Shown here piece after piece: positions 34,831 through 43,914 of a stretch of DNA of 64,000 bases. The DNA is taken from NCBI GenBank assembly GCA_002297045.1, contig DBJE01000005.1:1-64000 (forward strand), read 5' to 3'. The DNA comes from Caryophanales bacterium UBA784 (GTDB lineage: Bacteria; Bacillota_I; Bacilli_A; RFN20; CAG-288). Numbering within the stretch: the first letter of the stretch is position 1; each line of letters starts with the position of its first letter. The notes under the pieces were generated by a model. It had not been told where the DNA came from and did no database searches. It saw nothing but the letters and a program-made list of their open reading frames with translations. The translations under genes and the position numbers were made by a program.

Positions 34831-37419
34831 ATGAAAGCAATTAATGTCAGGACTGAGTATCTTTATAATCCGATAGGGTTATCTATCGTTCATCCGCGTA
34901 TTTTCTGGAATGCCGAAGGCGGAATCAAACAGAGTGCTTTTGAAATCCTCAGGTCCTCTTCTTTTGGGAGGGAGTATTCATCCGGAAAGGTTGTGTCTTC
35001 TTCCAGGCATTATGATGTCCCCTTCCCTCTTCATAGCCGTGAGAAGATAAAATTCAAAATCCGATTGTTTGACGAAAACGGGCTGAGTGAAGGCTATGGC
35101 GGTGAGAACTATTTCGAGAGGGGGCTTTTGAATAAGGAAGACTTTACCGGTTCCTTTATTGCTGGTGACTATTCCCCGAAAAAAGGAAAAGACTACCCTG
35201 TTGATTACTTCCGGAAAGAGTTTGATTTGCCAAGTATCCTCTCGGCACGTCTTTATGTGACAAGCCATGGCCTTTACCAGGTTTTCCTTAATGGCAGTAA
35301 GGTGGGAGACTTTGTCTTAGCACCGGGCTCTACGGACTATTCCCGCCGTTTGCAGGTTCAGGTCTATGATGTGGGTTCGCTTTTAAAAGAGGGGAGAAAC
35401 ATCCTGACCGCCTCCTTGGCCTCTGGTTGGTACAGAGGCCATAATGGGGCAAAAGGAAGAAGGAACACCTATGGAAAAGTGACGAAGCTTTATTATCAGC
35501 TCGAGGTTACCTGCCGCGAGGGAAAACAAATCACTATCCAAAGTGACGGAGGAGAGAAATGGAGCAACGATGGTCCGCTCCTCTTTGCAGACCTAAGAGA
35601 CGGAGAACGATATGACTTTAATAAAACGGCAAGCTTTACAGGGAAAAGCAAAATCGTTAAAGCTGATAAGACAACTCTTTCCTTTTCCGATAACGTTGTG
35701 GTTAAGGAGCAGGAAGTTTTCTTGCCGAAGAATGTCTCAAGGACAAAATCAGGCAAAAGGCTTATCGAATTCCCGGTGAATCTGGCCGGTTATCTTGATC
35801 TGACCATTGTCGGGAAGAAAAACCAGAAAGTAGACATCGCTCTTGGCGAAGTTATCGGAGAAGACGGCGAGCTTACCTTGAAGAACATTCAGTGTCAATA
35901 CAAAGGCAAGCCGACCCCACTACAGGAAATCCATTTAATTCTGAAAGATGGGGTGAATCACTATCACAGTTCCTTCTTTTTTGGTGGGTTCCGCTTTGCT
36001 TCTATCTCGGGGGATGTCCTTCCTAAGAAAGAAGACATTCGGGCCATTTCCCTCTATTCTGACTGCAAAAAGGTCGGTGATTTTTCTTCCTCGAACGAGC
36101 TTCTGAACATATTCTTCCGGAATACCTTACGCTCAAGGCGAGGAAATACGATTGACATCCCTACCGACTGTCCAACCCGTGAGCGGAGGGGATGGACGGG
36201 TGACAGCCAGATTTTCTTTAACACGGCTGGATATAGGACAAACTATGCCTCCTTTGCCCGGAAGCATCTTCGTGATCTCTTTGACGAACAGAGCAAAAAC
36301 GGGAAACTACGCCAGATTGTTCCTTTTGCTAACGAAGACTGGTATAGGTTCCCAAGGAACGGCTCTGTCGGATGGGCGGATGCCGGAATCCTCATTCCAT
36401 ATCGGTTCTATAAGAGGTATGGGGATAAACGCATCTTAGAGGACTTTTATTCTCAAAGGAAGAACTATGCTTCCTTTAGGATTTCCCGTATCGGAAAATG
36501 GGGAGGAATCTATCAAAAGCCTTTGCATCTTTCCCATAAGGATAGAAAGTGGGCGGTGGCGAGAGGACAGTCCTATGGCGAGTGGGCAGAGCCGAAAGAT
36601 GTCTGCGAATTCCATTGGTATGACTTTGCCTCTCCCCACCCGGAAGTCTCTACCGCCTATACATCCGCCAGGAGGAATCTGAGGAGTGAAATCGCTTCTC
36701 TTCTCGGTGACAAGGATAAGTCTGATTACTATCATGAAATTTCCATAAAGGTCCGGCGTTCCTATCAGGCCCTTCGGCATACAAAGGAATATTCTCTCGA
36801 CACTGACCGTCAGGCGAGGCTAGTCCGCCCTCTCTATTTTGATTTGCTCGGTGAAGAAGACACGAAATACGCCAAAGAAAGACTTATTAAGGCTCTTAGA
36901 AATTATGGCTATCGCCTCGGAACAGGTTTCCTTTCTACTCCGTTTATCCTTGAAGTCCTTTCCCGGTATGACATCCCTTGCTGCTATCGGCTGCTTCTGA
37001 ATGAGGAAAGGCCAGGATGGCTCTTCAGGGCGAAAAATGATACGACGACCATCTGGGAAAGCTGGGAAGGAGAGAAGGCAGCGAAAGGCATTGCCTCTCT
37101 GAACCATTATTCCAAGGGTGCGAGGGTTGAATGGCTATTCAAAGGAAGGTGTGGAATCCATCTAAAGGGAGAGAACCGTTTCTCTGTCTGTCCGATAGTC
37201 GGCCCTGGCATTGACTTTGCCTCTGCAAGCTATGAAAGCATCTATGGAAAGATTGTCTCTTCCTGGAAGAAAGAACAAAATGGAATCACGTTTACCATTA
37301 CCATTCCTTCCAACACCAGCGCTGAATTTGTCTACAGGGAGGAAAAAAGAGAACTCGGCCCTGGAAGACATGAGTTCCAGGTTGAACAGACTAGGGCACA
37401 GAAGGAAGAAACAGAATGA
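34831..37419 (+). CDS. GH78 alpha-L-rhamnosidase
   Basis: An 862-residue enzyme that cuts terminal alpha-L-rhamnose from plant glycosides and polysaccharides. The N-terminal beta-sandwich modules are followed by DIPTDCPTRERMGWTGD, which holds the catalytic acid region; the Met is AGG and both Arg are CGT/CGG. The (alpha/alpha)6 barrel contains WESW and a GYRLGTGFL segment. There is no signal peptide, so it is cytoplasmic. It starts three bases after the symporter stop, and its stop overlaps the rhaB start in ATGA. Confidence 0.93.
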   Translation: MKAINVRTEYLYNPIGLSIVHPRIFWNAEGGIKQSAFEILRSSSFGREYSSGKVVSSSRHYDVPFPLHSREKIKFKIRLFDENGLSEGYGGENYFERGLLNKEDFTGSFIAGDYSPKKGKDYPVDYFRKEFDLPSILSARLYVTSHGLYQVFLNGSKVGDFVLAPGSTDYSRRLQVQVYDVGSLLKEGRNILTASLASGWYRGHNGAKGRRNTYGKVTKLYYQLEVTCREGKQITIQSDGGEKWSNDGPLLFADLRDGERYDFNKTASFTGKSKIVKADKTTLSFSDNVVVKEQEVFLPKNVSRTKSGKRLIEFPVNLAGYLDLTIVGKKNQKVDIALGEVIGEDGELTLKNIQCQYKGKPTPLQEIHLILKDGVNHYHSSFFFGGFRFASISGDVLPKKEDIRAISLYSDCKKVGDFSSSNELLNIFFRNTLRSRRGNTIDIPTDCPTRERRGWTGDSQIFFNTAGYRTNYASFARKHLRDLFDEQSKNGKLRQIVPFANEDWYRFPRNGSVGWADAGILIPYRFYKRYGDKRILEDFYSQRKNYASFRISRIGKWGGIYQKPLHLSHKDRKWAVARGQSYGEWAEPKDVCEFHWYDFASPHPEVSTAYTSARRNLRSEIASLLGDKDKSDYYHEISIKVRRSYQALRHTKEYSLDTDRQARLVRPLYFDLLGEEDTKYAKERLIKALRNYGYRLGTGFLSTPFILEVLSRYDIPCCYRLLLNEERPGWLFRAKNDTTTIWESWEGEKAAKGIASLNHYSKGARVEWLFKGRCGIHLKGENRFSVCPIVGPGIDFASASYESIYGKIVSSWKKEQNGITFTITIPSNTSAEFVYREEKRELGPGRHEFQVEQTRAQKEETE

Positions 37420-38882
37420 AGGTCGCCACGATTGATCTCGGTGCCACTTCAGGACGGATAAGGGTTGTTAAGGAACAGGATGGTTTTCTTTCTTATGAGG
37501 AAATCCATCGATTTCCTAACCGGACCTATCGTGACCTAGACGGGGTGCTTCGGTGGGACTTTTCCTTTCTTCTTTCCGAAATCAGAAAAGGAAGGAAGAG
37601 GGCGCTTGAAAGGCACACGGACATTGCTTCCATCGGGATTGATACCTGGGGTGTCGACTATGGCCTTCTCAATGAAAAGGGGGAGCTGATGGAAGACCCG
37701 ATTTGCTATCGGGACGAAGGAACATTTGAAAGCAGGAAGGAACTTCTTTCTAAGATTCCCTATGAAGAAATCTATTCGATTACGGGAATCCAGAATAGGC
37801 ACTTCAATACCATTTACCAGCTTCACCGTCAGAGAAAAGCGAGGAAGGGAGTGTCCACAAGGCTGCTGATTCCGGATTTGATTGCCTACTATTTGACCGG
37901 CGTAAGGAGAAGGGAAGAAACGAATGCTTCCACGACTGGTCTCTATGACAAACGGAAGAAAAGGATTTCTCCTTACCTTCTAGAACAGATTGATGTGCCA
38001 TGTTCTCTCTTCCCTCCTAGGATTTTTCCTGGAGAAGTCTACGGAGGAAGGAAAAAGGAATTTTTGCCTTCTCCTCGCCGTCAACCTCTTCCCGTTGTGG
38101 CTATTGCAAGCCATGACACCGCAAGTGCGGTGCTTGCCTCTAACGGGGAAAAGCCCTTTGCCTTCCTTTCTTCAGGAACGTGGTCTTTGATGGGGACGGA
38201 GATTGATGAGCCAATGATAACAAGAGAGTCCTATAAAGAAAACTTTACGAATGAAGTTGGATATGGCTCAAATATCCGGTTTTTGAAGAATAGGATGGGA
38301 AGGTTTCTAATCAACGAAGTCAGAAAGGACTATGAGCGAAGAGGAGTCACGATCCCTCTTGGGAAGATTGCCGGCCTCGTTTCTGCATCGAAAGATCTTG
38401 ATACCTATCTGGATGTGGATGATCCTTTGTTTGAGACGCCGGGAAACAGGCTAAGCAAAATCAAGTCCTATCTTACAAAGACGAATCAGATAAGGCCATC
38501 GTCGCCAGGAGAGAGGAGGAAGACTCTTTATGTCTCTATGGCTCTTACCTATAAGCGAGTCTTTTCTCAGCTTGTGTCTTTGACCGGAATCCCTCTGGAT
38601 TCTTTGCTTGTTGTCGGAGGCGGGAACAGGGCGTCGATTCTGAATCAATATACGGCAGATGCCACCAAAGCCAAGGTGAGGACGGGATCAAGCGAGGCGA
38701 CTGCCTTAGGAAACGCCCTCTGCCAGTTCATCCGCCTTGGCACATTCGATGGAAAGGAGGATGGGCGGAAAGCAATTAGCAGATCATTTAGAGGTCAGAC
38801 TTTTGCTCCTAAGGATACCTGGAAATGGGAAAAGAAATATTGGTCCTATAGGAAAATCGTACAGAAAGGAAAAACAGAATGA
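37416..38882 (+). CDS. rhaB: Rhamnulokinase
   Basis: Phosphorylates L-rhamnulose with ATP. The 488-residue protein of the FGGY sugar-kinase family has IDLGATSGR at the start, GIDTWGVDYGL near residue 70, ASHDTASAV near 230, the FLKNMMGMFL segment near 290 (Met from AGG; usual sequence FLKNIMGLW) and VVGGGNRASILNQ near 395. ATGA overlaps join it to the GH78 gene before it and rhaA after it. Confidence 0.93.
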   Translation: MKVATIDLGATSGRIRVVKEQDGFLSYEEIHRFPNRTYRDLDGVLRWDFSFLLSEIRKGRKRALERHTDIASIGIDTWGVDYGLLNEKGELMEDPICYRDEGTFESRKELLSKIPYEEIYSITGIQNRHFNTIYQLHRQRKARKGVSTRLLIPDLIAYYLTGVRRREETNASTTGLYDKRKKRISPYLLEQIDVPCSLFPPRIFPGEVYGGRKKEFLPSPRRQPLPVVAIASHDTASAVLASNGEKPFAFLSSGTWSLMGTEIDEPMITRESYKENFTNEVGYGSNIRFLKNRMGRFLINEVRKDYERRGVTIPLGKIAGLVSASKDLDTYLDVDDPLFETPGNRLSKIKSYLTKTNQIRPSSPGERRKTLYVSMALTYKRVFSQLVSLTGIPLDSLLVVGGGNRASILNQYTADATKAKVRTGSSEATALGNALCQFIRLGTFDGKEDGRKAISRSFRGQTFAPKDTWKWEKKYWSYRKIVQKGKTE

Positions 38883-40144
38883 ACAGAGAACAGATTGAGA
38901 AGAATTACCAGGAAGCGAAGAAAGAGTTTTCTTCTTTTGGGGTAGATACGGAAAAAGCCCTTGAACTTGTCAGGGACATTCCTATATCCGTCCACTGCTG
39001 GCAGGGGGATGATGTACTTGGATTTGATGGAACATCCTCCCTGGAAGGAGGAATCCAGACCACTGGCAACTATTTAGGAAGAGCACGTTGCCCACAGGAA
39101 CTGAGGGATGATATCAAGGAAGCCTTCTCCCTGATGCCAGGGAAAAAACGTCTTAATCTCCATGCCTCCTATGCCTTTCTTGGATCCGATAAAGGAAAGT
39201 GCGACCGCGATTCTTATAAAATTGATTATTTCCGGCCGTGGATTGATTTTGCCAAGGAAGTCGGCGCCCAGGGAATTGATTTTAATCCGACCTTCTTTTC
39301 CCATCCGATGGTGAAAGACAATCTCACTCTTTCATCGCCTGATGAGAATGTCCGTCAGTTTTGGGTCCGGCATGGTGTTTCCTGTCTGAAAATCACGGAG
39401 GAACTAGGAAAGGCTTTCGGCACGCAGTCTTTAATGGATATCTGGATTCCGGATGGCTATAAGGATGTTCCTGCCGACCGCCTAGGCCCCCGGATGAGAT
39501 TAAAGAAGTCCTTGGATGAGATTCTTTCGTTCCCTTATGATAGCCGCTTTGTCCTTCCGGCGGTCGAATCGAAGACTTTCGGCATCGGACTTGAGTCATT
39601 TACGGTTGGAAGCAACGAATTCTACCAGAACTATGCGGCAAGGAAGGGTATTTCCTGTCTGATGGACAGGGGCCATTACCATCCTAGGGAATACGTTTCC
39701 GATAAGATTTCTTCCCTCCTTGTCTTCCATGACAAAGTAGCCCTCCATGTTTCCCGCCCGGTCCGCTGGGATTCAGACCATGTCGTTCTTTTCGATGATG
39801 AGCTGAAAGAGGTGGCTAAGGAAATTATCCGGAACCATGCCGAAAAGCGTGTCCTCATCGGTCTGGATTATTTTGATGCTTCGATTAACCGCATCGTGGC
39901 CTTTGTAACCGGACAGCGTTCAAGGGAAAAAGCCCTTCTTTTTGCGGCGGTTCTTCCTAACGAGGAAAGGAAGGAACTCCAGGACAAAGCCGATTTTACC
40001 AAGCTGATGTTCCTTCAGGAAAGAGTAAAGAGGCTTCCTTTTTCTGCCATATGGCAGGAATATCTTTTCCGCCAGGGGTTAGAGGAAAACTACTATGACG
40101 AAGCAATCCGGTATGAGAAAGAAGTACTAAGGAAACGAAAATAA
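38879..40144 (+). CDS. rhaA: L-rhamnose isomerase
   Basis: Converts L-rhamnose to L-rhamnulose. It has 421 residues, a normal length. SVHCWQGDDV, GKKRLNLHASYA, and HVSRPVRWDSDHVV, which carries metal and substrate residues, are conserved. Both Arg of RPVRW are CGC. LMDMGHYHP uses AGG for the second Met. The gene overlaps rhaB by four bases and rhaD follows with a one-base gap. Confidence 0.95.
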   Translation: MNREQIEKNYQEAKKEFSSFGVDTEKALELVRDIPISVHCWQGDDVLGFDGTSSLEGGIQTTGNYLGRARCPQELRDDIKEAFSLMPGKKRLNLHASYAFLGSDKGKCDRDSYKIDYFRPWIDFAKEVGAQGIDFNPTFFSHPMVKDNLTLSSPDENVRQFWVRHGVSCLKITEELGKAFGTQSLMDIWIPDGYKDVPADRLGPRMRLKKSLDEILSFPYDSRFVLPAVESKTFGIGLESFTVGSNEFYQNYAARKGISCLMDRGHYHPREYVSDKISSLLVFHDKVALHVSRPVRWDSDHVVLFDDELKEVAKEIIRNHAEKRVLIGLDYFDASINRIVAFVTGQRSREKALLFAAVLPNEERKELQDKADFTKLMFLQERVKRLPFSAIWQEYLFRQGLEENYYDEAIRYEKEVLRKRK

Positions 40145-40145
40145 A

Positions 40146-40994
40146 ATGAAAGACATTGCTGAAGCACCGTTTTTAGTCGAATTAGAGAAGAGGACCTCGA
40201 ATAGGTACCGTCTTGGATGGGATGAGAGAAACGGAGGAAATGTTTCCTACCTGCTCAAAGAGGAGGAAGTTGCGGAATATCTTGATCTAAATCATGTTCT
40301 CCGTGTGATTCCTTTTGCCGGAGTGAATCGTTCCTCCTTGGATGCACGCCCTCTTTCGGGAAAGATCTTTCTCGTCACAGGAACAGGAAAGTATCTGAAG
40401 AACGTGGAAGATGATCCGGAAACAAACCTAGGCATTATTCGGATTGCCAAGGATGGACAGAATGCAGAACTTTTATGGGGGTATAAAGACGGCGGTAGAT
40501 TCACATCAGAACTTCCTGCCCATCTGATGTCCCATATGGCCCGACTTAACGTAGATAAAGAAAACCGTGTTGTCAGGCACTGCCATCCGACAAATCTTCT
40601 CGCGATGACTTATGTCCATCCGCTAGATGAGGCAAAGTTCTCCCATACCTTATGGGAAAGGTCAACGGAATGCATTGTTGTCTATCCGGAAGGAGTGGGT
40701 GTTCTTCCTTGGAGGCTATGTGGAACGGACACGATCGGGTATGCCACCGCGGAGAAGAGGAAAAAATACCGCATTGTTCTTTGGGCCGGACACGGTATCT
40801 ACGGCGCAGGAAAAACGCTTGATGAAACCTTCGGTTTAATTGAAACCGTGGAAAAGGCGGCACAGATTTATAATCTGATTGGCAACCGGAAAATCCTTAA
40901 TACCATTACGGACGAAAATAGGTTGGAGCTTATCCATCTTTTTAAACTTGAAAAAGCCGTTCGATGGGACTTTCTTTCTGTAAAGGAAAAATAA
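40146..40994 (+). CDS. rhaD: Rhamnulose-1-phosphate aldolase
   Basis: Splits L-rhamnulose 1-phosphate into dihydroxyacetone phosphate and L-lactaldehyde. A 282-residue class II aldolase of the zinc type. WDERNGGN (Arg = AGA) starts the substrate site. VVMHCHPTN holds zinc His residues, and the preceding Met144 is AGG, where E. coli RhaD also has Met. LWEMSTEC, PWMLCGTD (Met190) and AEKMKKYR (Met205) are further AGG sites. The zinc-binding WAGHGIYG is near residue 215. Last gene of the rhamnose operon. Confidence 0.95.
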   Translation: MKDIAEAPFLVELEKRTSNRYRLGWDERNGGNVSYLLKEEEVAEYLDLNHVLRVIPFAGVNRSSLDARPLSGKIFLVTGTGKYLKNVEDDPETNLGIIRIAKDGQNAELLWGYKDGGRFTSELPAHLMSHMARLNVDKENRVVRHCHPTNLLAMTYVHPLDEAKFSHTLWERSTECIVVYPEGVGVLPWRLCGTDTIGYATAEKRKKYRIVLWAGHGIYGAGKTLDETFGLIETVEKAAQIYNLIGNRKILNTITDENRLELIHLFKLEKAVRWDFLSVKEK

Positions 40995-41010
40995 TTTGCT
41001 TTGAACAAGA

Positions 41011-41043
41011 AAAAAAGCCTTGCCAGATCCGGCAAGGCTTTTT
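41011..41043. terminator. Bidirectional terminator between rhaD and galT
   Basis: A perfect stem AAAAAAGCCTTGCC / GGCAAGGCTTTTT with an AGATCC loop. The A and T runs on both sides let it end transcripts from the rhamnose operon (plus) and galT (minus). Confidence 0.93.
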
Positions 41044-41053
41044 GATTCTTCCT

Positions 41054-42562
41054 TTACTTGGAATTGACAAAGGAAATGAATTTTTTCACTCCCTTGTTTC
41101 CTTTTTCGTTCTGCTTATATACGCCTGCGCATTCAAGGACATGCTGGAAGGTATGTCCGATTTCCTCTTCAAGGATGGAGTCGACTTCTTTTTCGTCTTT
41201 GACATTGGCCAGTCTTTCTTTGAAGGAATTAAGCCACGAGGCATGCTTACTGACTTCCTCGTTTTCTGAAATATCTTTCTTGGCGAGGACCCTACAAGAG
41301 ATAGTCTTCCTTTCCTTTTTAAGACGGGAAGGGAGGATGGCTCTGCCCATGACTTCGATTAGGCCGATGTTCTCCTTTTTGATATTCCAGTATTCCTGGT
41401 GAGGATGATAAACACCTAAGGGATATTCTTCCGTAGTGATGTTGTTTCTCAGGGCTAAATCCCTGACGAGTTCATCTTTTTCCCTGTGGAGGATCGGAGT
41501 AATGGTGTTATGGGGCGTATTATCCGTGTTTGCATAGATAAAGGATTCTTCGTCGGTGTATCCACGCCAGCAGTCGAGGATTTTTTCGGAAAGATCAAGG
41601 ATTTCCTGTTTATCCTTACTCCGGAGACGGATGACAGACAGCGGCCAGTAAAGATAGCTTGCCTTTACCTTTTCGTATCCTTTGAAGGAGAAAGAGAAGG
41701 AATCCTTTGCCTTGAACATCGGGAAGACATAGCTTCCTCCCTGATAATGGTCATGGGTAAGGATACTTCCGCCTACGATGGGCAAATCGGCATTGCTCCC
41801 TAGCCTATAATGGGGGAACTGACTGACGAATTCAACTAGATGCTCGAAGGTCTTTCTGTTGATTACCCTAGGAATGTGGTTCTTATTAAAAACGATGCAG
41901 TGTTCAGGATAATAGGAATAGGGGGAATACTGAAGATAATAATCATCTCCGGCCAAGGAGAGAGGAATGTAACGGATAGTCTGACGGGAAGGGCGGCTTA
42001 GTGTGCCCCGATATCCCCTGTTTTCCTTACAAAGCAGGCATTTTGGATAGGAAGACTGTTTCCTTAGCTTGGCTGCGGCAATGGCTTTCGGATCCTTCTC
42101 CGGCTTGGAAAGGTTTATGGTGATATCAATGTCTCCATAGGGAGAAGGGGTCTTCCAACTTAAATCTTTGCAGATACGATAGGATTTGATATAGTCGCTA
42201 TCTAAAGAGAGGTGATAAAAATAATCGGTTGCCTTTTTGACATCGCTCTTTTCGAGTTCCCGGAAATTACGGATGACTAAGTCCGGGCGGGGAGTAAAGC
42301 AGTTCCTGATCTTAGAAGAGAGAAGATCACGGTAAACAATGCTGTTTTCCTTGAGGATATGTTTCTCATAGGCATAGTCGAGAAGGTTATCTAATGTCTT
42401 CTCTAACTGGACTCCATGGTATTCCTTCCCATCGTCAACAAACTCGTCTAGGTCAAGAACGTCGAGAAGAAGATTAATGCTATAAGAATACTCTTCCTGG
42501 CTGATCAGTTGCTTTTCTCTTGCGTAGCAAGCCAGTTTCTTGATTTCACTCTGGATATTCAT
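41054..42562 (-). CDS. galT: Galactose-1-phosphate uridylyltransferase, Firmicutes type
   Basis: Transfers UMP between UDP-glucose and galactose 1-phosphate. The 502-residue protein belongs to the long GalT class of Firmicutes. VGGSILTHDHYQGG near residue 270 is the active-site segment. The usual HTPM and PHY-M-GSN segments read HIPMVIN and FPHYMLGSN only with AGG as Met (41867-41869 and near 41806). The conserved Args of the GTLSRPSRQTIR segment are CGC or CGT. It follows galK after two bases. Confidence 0.95.
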   Translation of the reverse strand: MNIQSEIKKLACYAREKQLISQEEYSYSINLLLDVLDLDEFVDDGKEYHGVQLEKTLDNLLDYAYEKHILKENSIVYRDLLSSKIRNCFTPRPDLVIRNFRELEKSDVKKATDYFYHLSLDSDYIKSYRICKDLSWKTPSPYGDIDITINLSKPEKDPKAIAAAKLRKQSSYPKCLLCKENRGYRGTLSRPSRQTIRYIPLSLAGDDYYLQYSPYSYYPEHCIVFNKNHIPRVINRKTFEHLVEFVSQFPHYRLGSNADLPIVGGSILTHDHYQGGSYVFPMFKAKDSFSFSFKGYEKVKASYLYWPLSVIRLRSKDKQEILDLSEKILDCWRGYTDEESFIYANTDNTPHNTITPILHREKDELVRDLALRNNITTEEYPLGVYHPHQEYWNIKKENIGLIEVMGRAILPSRLKKERKTISCRVLAKKDISENEEVSKHASWLNSFKERLANVKDEKEVDSILEEEIGHTFQHVLECAGVYKQNEKGNKGVKKFISFVNSK

Positions 42563-42564
42563 CG

Positions 42565-43731
42565 TTAGTCGATTCTCTTCCCACCGTCACCGACTTCCAG
42601 AATGTTGAAATCAGCTTTAAGACCGGTTTTCTTTAGATAAACATCTCCGACATTCTTCTTGAACGCATCGACACAGTCCGAACGAACGATGGAAATCGTG
42701 TTTCCTCCCCATCCTCCTCCGGTCTCCCGTGCTCCAAGGCATCCTTCCTGTTTTCTTGCCTCTTCGACAAGGACATCAATTTCCTTGCAGGTTGCATCAT
42801 AGAGATAATGCAGTCCGTCTCCGGAGGCGTCAAGGAGTCTGCCGAAGGTGACAAGATCGTTTTTCTTTAAAGCATCGACTGCCTTCTTTGTCCGGTCTTC
42901 CTCCTCGACGGCGAACTTCGCCCGCCTTTTGCAGGTTTCGTTTTTGATTAGATGACTGTACTTTTCAAATTCTTCCGGTGTCAGCTCACAAAGATTGTTG
43001 ATTTTCACCTCGGATTGAAGGTCCTTTAGTGCCTCTTCACATTCCTTTCTCCGGTCATTATAGTGGGAGGTGACTAAGGAATGCGGCTTGTTGGAATTCG
43101 TTACGATGATCTTATAGTCTCCGAGAATGAGAGGAACATAGGTGAAATCCAGGGTGGCACAGTCGAGGAATAGTGCCCTGTCTTTCTTTCCGTTTGCTGA
43201 AGCGAATTGGTCCCTGATTCCACAGTTTAGTCCGCAGAATTTATTTTCGGCTTCCTGGGAATATTTGGCGATGGTCACACCATCGACATGGAAGGAGAAA
43301 GTATCGTTAAGGATGACGGAAATTAAGACTTCCCTTGCCGCGGAAGAGGAAAGGCCGGAGCCGGGAATGTTTCCGTAGACATAGATATTGAAACCATGGG
43401 GGATTTTGTACCCATGATCTAAGAATGCCTTAAAGACGCCCTTGGCATAGTTCGTCCATCCGTCCTTTTTGTCGTAGACGAGGTGATTCAAGTCGACAAC
43501 GATGACTCCGTCTTTAGGAAAATTCTGACTGAAGAAATGTAGTTCCCTGTCGTTTCTGTCTTCTACGACTGCATAATTGCCAACACTTAGTGCACAGGGG
43601 AAAACATGCCCTCCGTTGTAGTCGATGTGTTCGCCGATAAGATTCACACGGCCTGGGGCCCTATAGACTCTCCTCTCTTTTTTGGGAGAAAATAGTGCAA
43701 CAAATGCCTTCTTCCTTGCCTGAATATCCAT
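42565..43731 (-). CDS. galK: Galactokinase
   Basis: Phosphorylates galactose at C1. A 388-residue GHMP kinase: GRVNLIGEHIDYNGG at residue 28 onwards, the ATP loop GSGLSSSAAMEVL near residue 115 (Met from AGG), and GLNCGIMDQFA near 160. The Met of this invariant motif is AGG at 43213-43215. I use MDIQARKK at 43731 behind CGGAGG rather than the earlier frame opening. One AGG lies in the YRAPGR segment, where other kinases often have Arg. Divergent from the regulator at 43915. Confidence 0.96.
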   Translation of the reverse strand: MDIQARKKAFVALFSPKKERRVYRAPGRVNLIGEHIDYNGGHVFPCALSVGNYAVVEDRNDRELHFFSQNFPKDGVIVVDLNHLVYDKKDGWTNYAKGVFKAFLDHGYKIPHGFNIYVYGNIPGSGLSSSAAREVLISVILNDTFSFHVDGVTIAKYSQEAENKFCGLNCGIRDQFASANGKKDRALFLDCATLDFTYVPLILGDYKIIVTNSNKPHSLVTSHYNDRRKECEEALKDLQSEVKINNLCELTPEEFEKYSHLIKNETCKRRAKFAVEEEDRTKKAVDALKKNDLVTFGRLLDASGDGLHYLYDATCKEIDVLVEEARKQEGCLGARETGGGWGGNTISIVRSDCVDAFKKNVGDVYLKKTGLKADFNILEVGDGGKRID

Positions 43732-43838
43732 GAGATTGTTCCTCCGAATCCTCAAATTTATTATACGTTAGAATTTTTTGGATAGGTAGGAGAAAGAGCA
43801 AAAGGCAGTAAGCCTTTTCTTTTTCCGGAATGTATCTT

Positions 43839-43867
43839 TTGTCTACTAATTAAGGATAGATTATAAT
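43839..43867 (+). promoter_or_regulatory. Promoter of the galactose two-component operon
   Basis: TTGTCT (43839-43844), a 17-base spacer and TATAAT (43862-43867). The leader to the ATG at 43915 has no clear ribosome site. A TATAAT-like element on the other strand near 43765 may drive galK. Confidence 0.7.
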
Positions 43868-43914
43868 AAAGATTGGTAGGGCATTCATTTCTTATCAAAG
43901 CCTGACTAGAAAAA

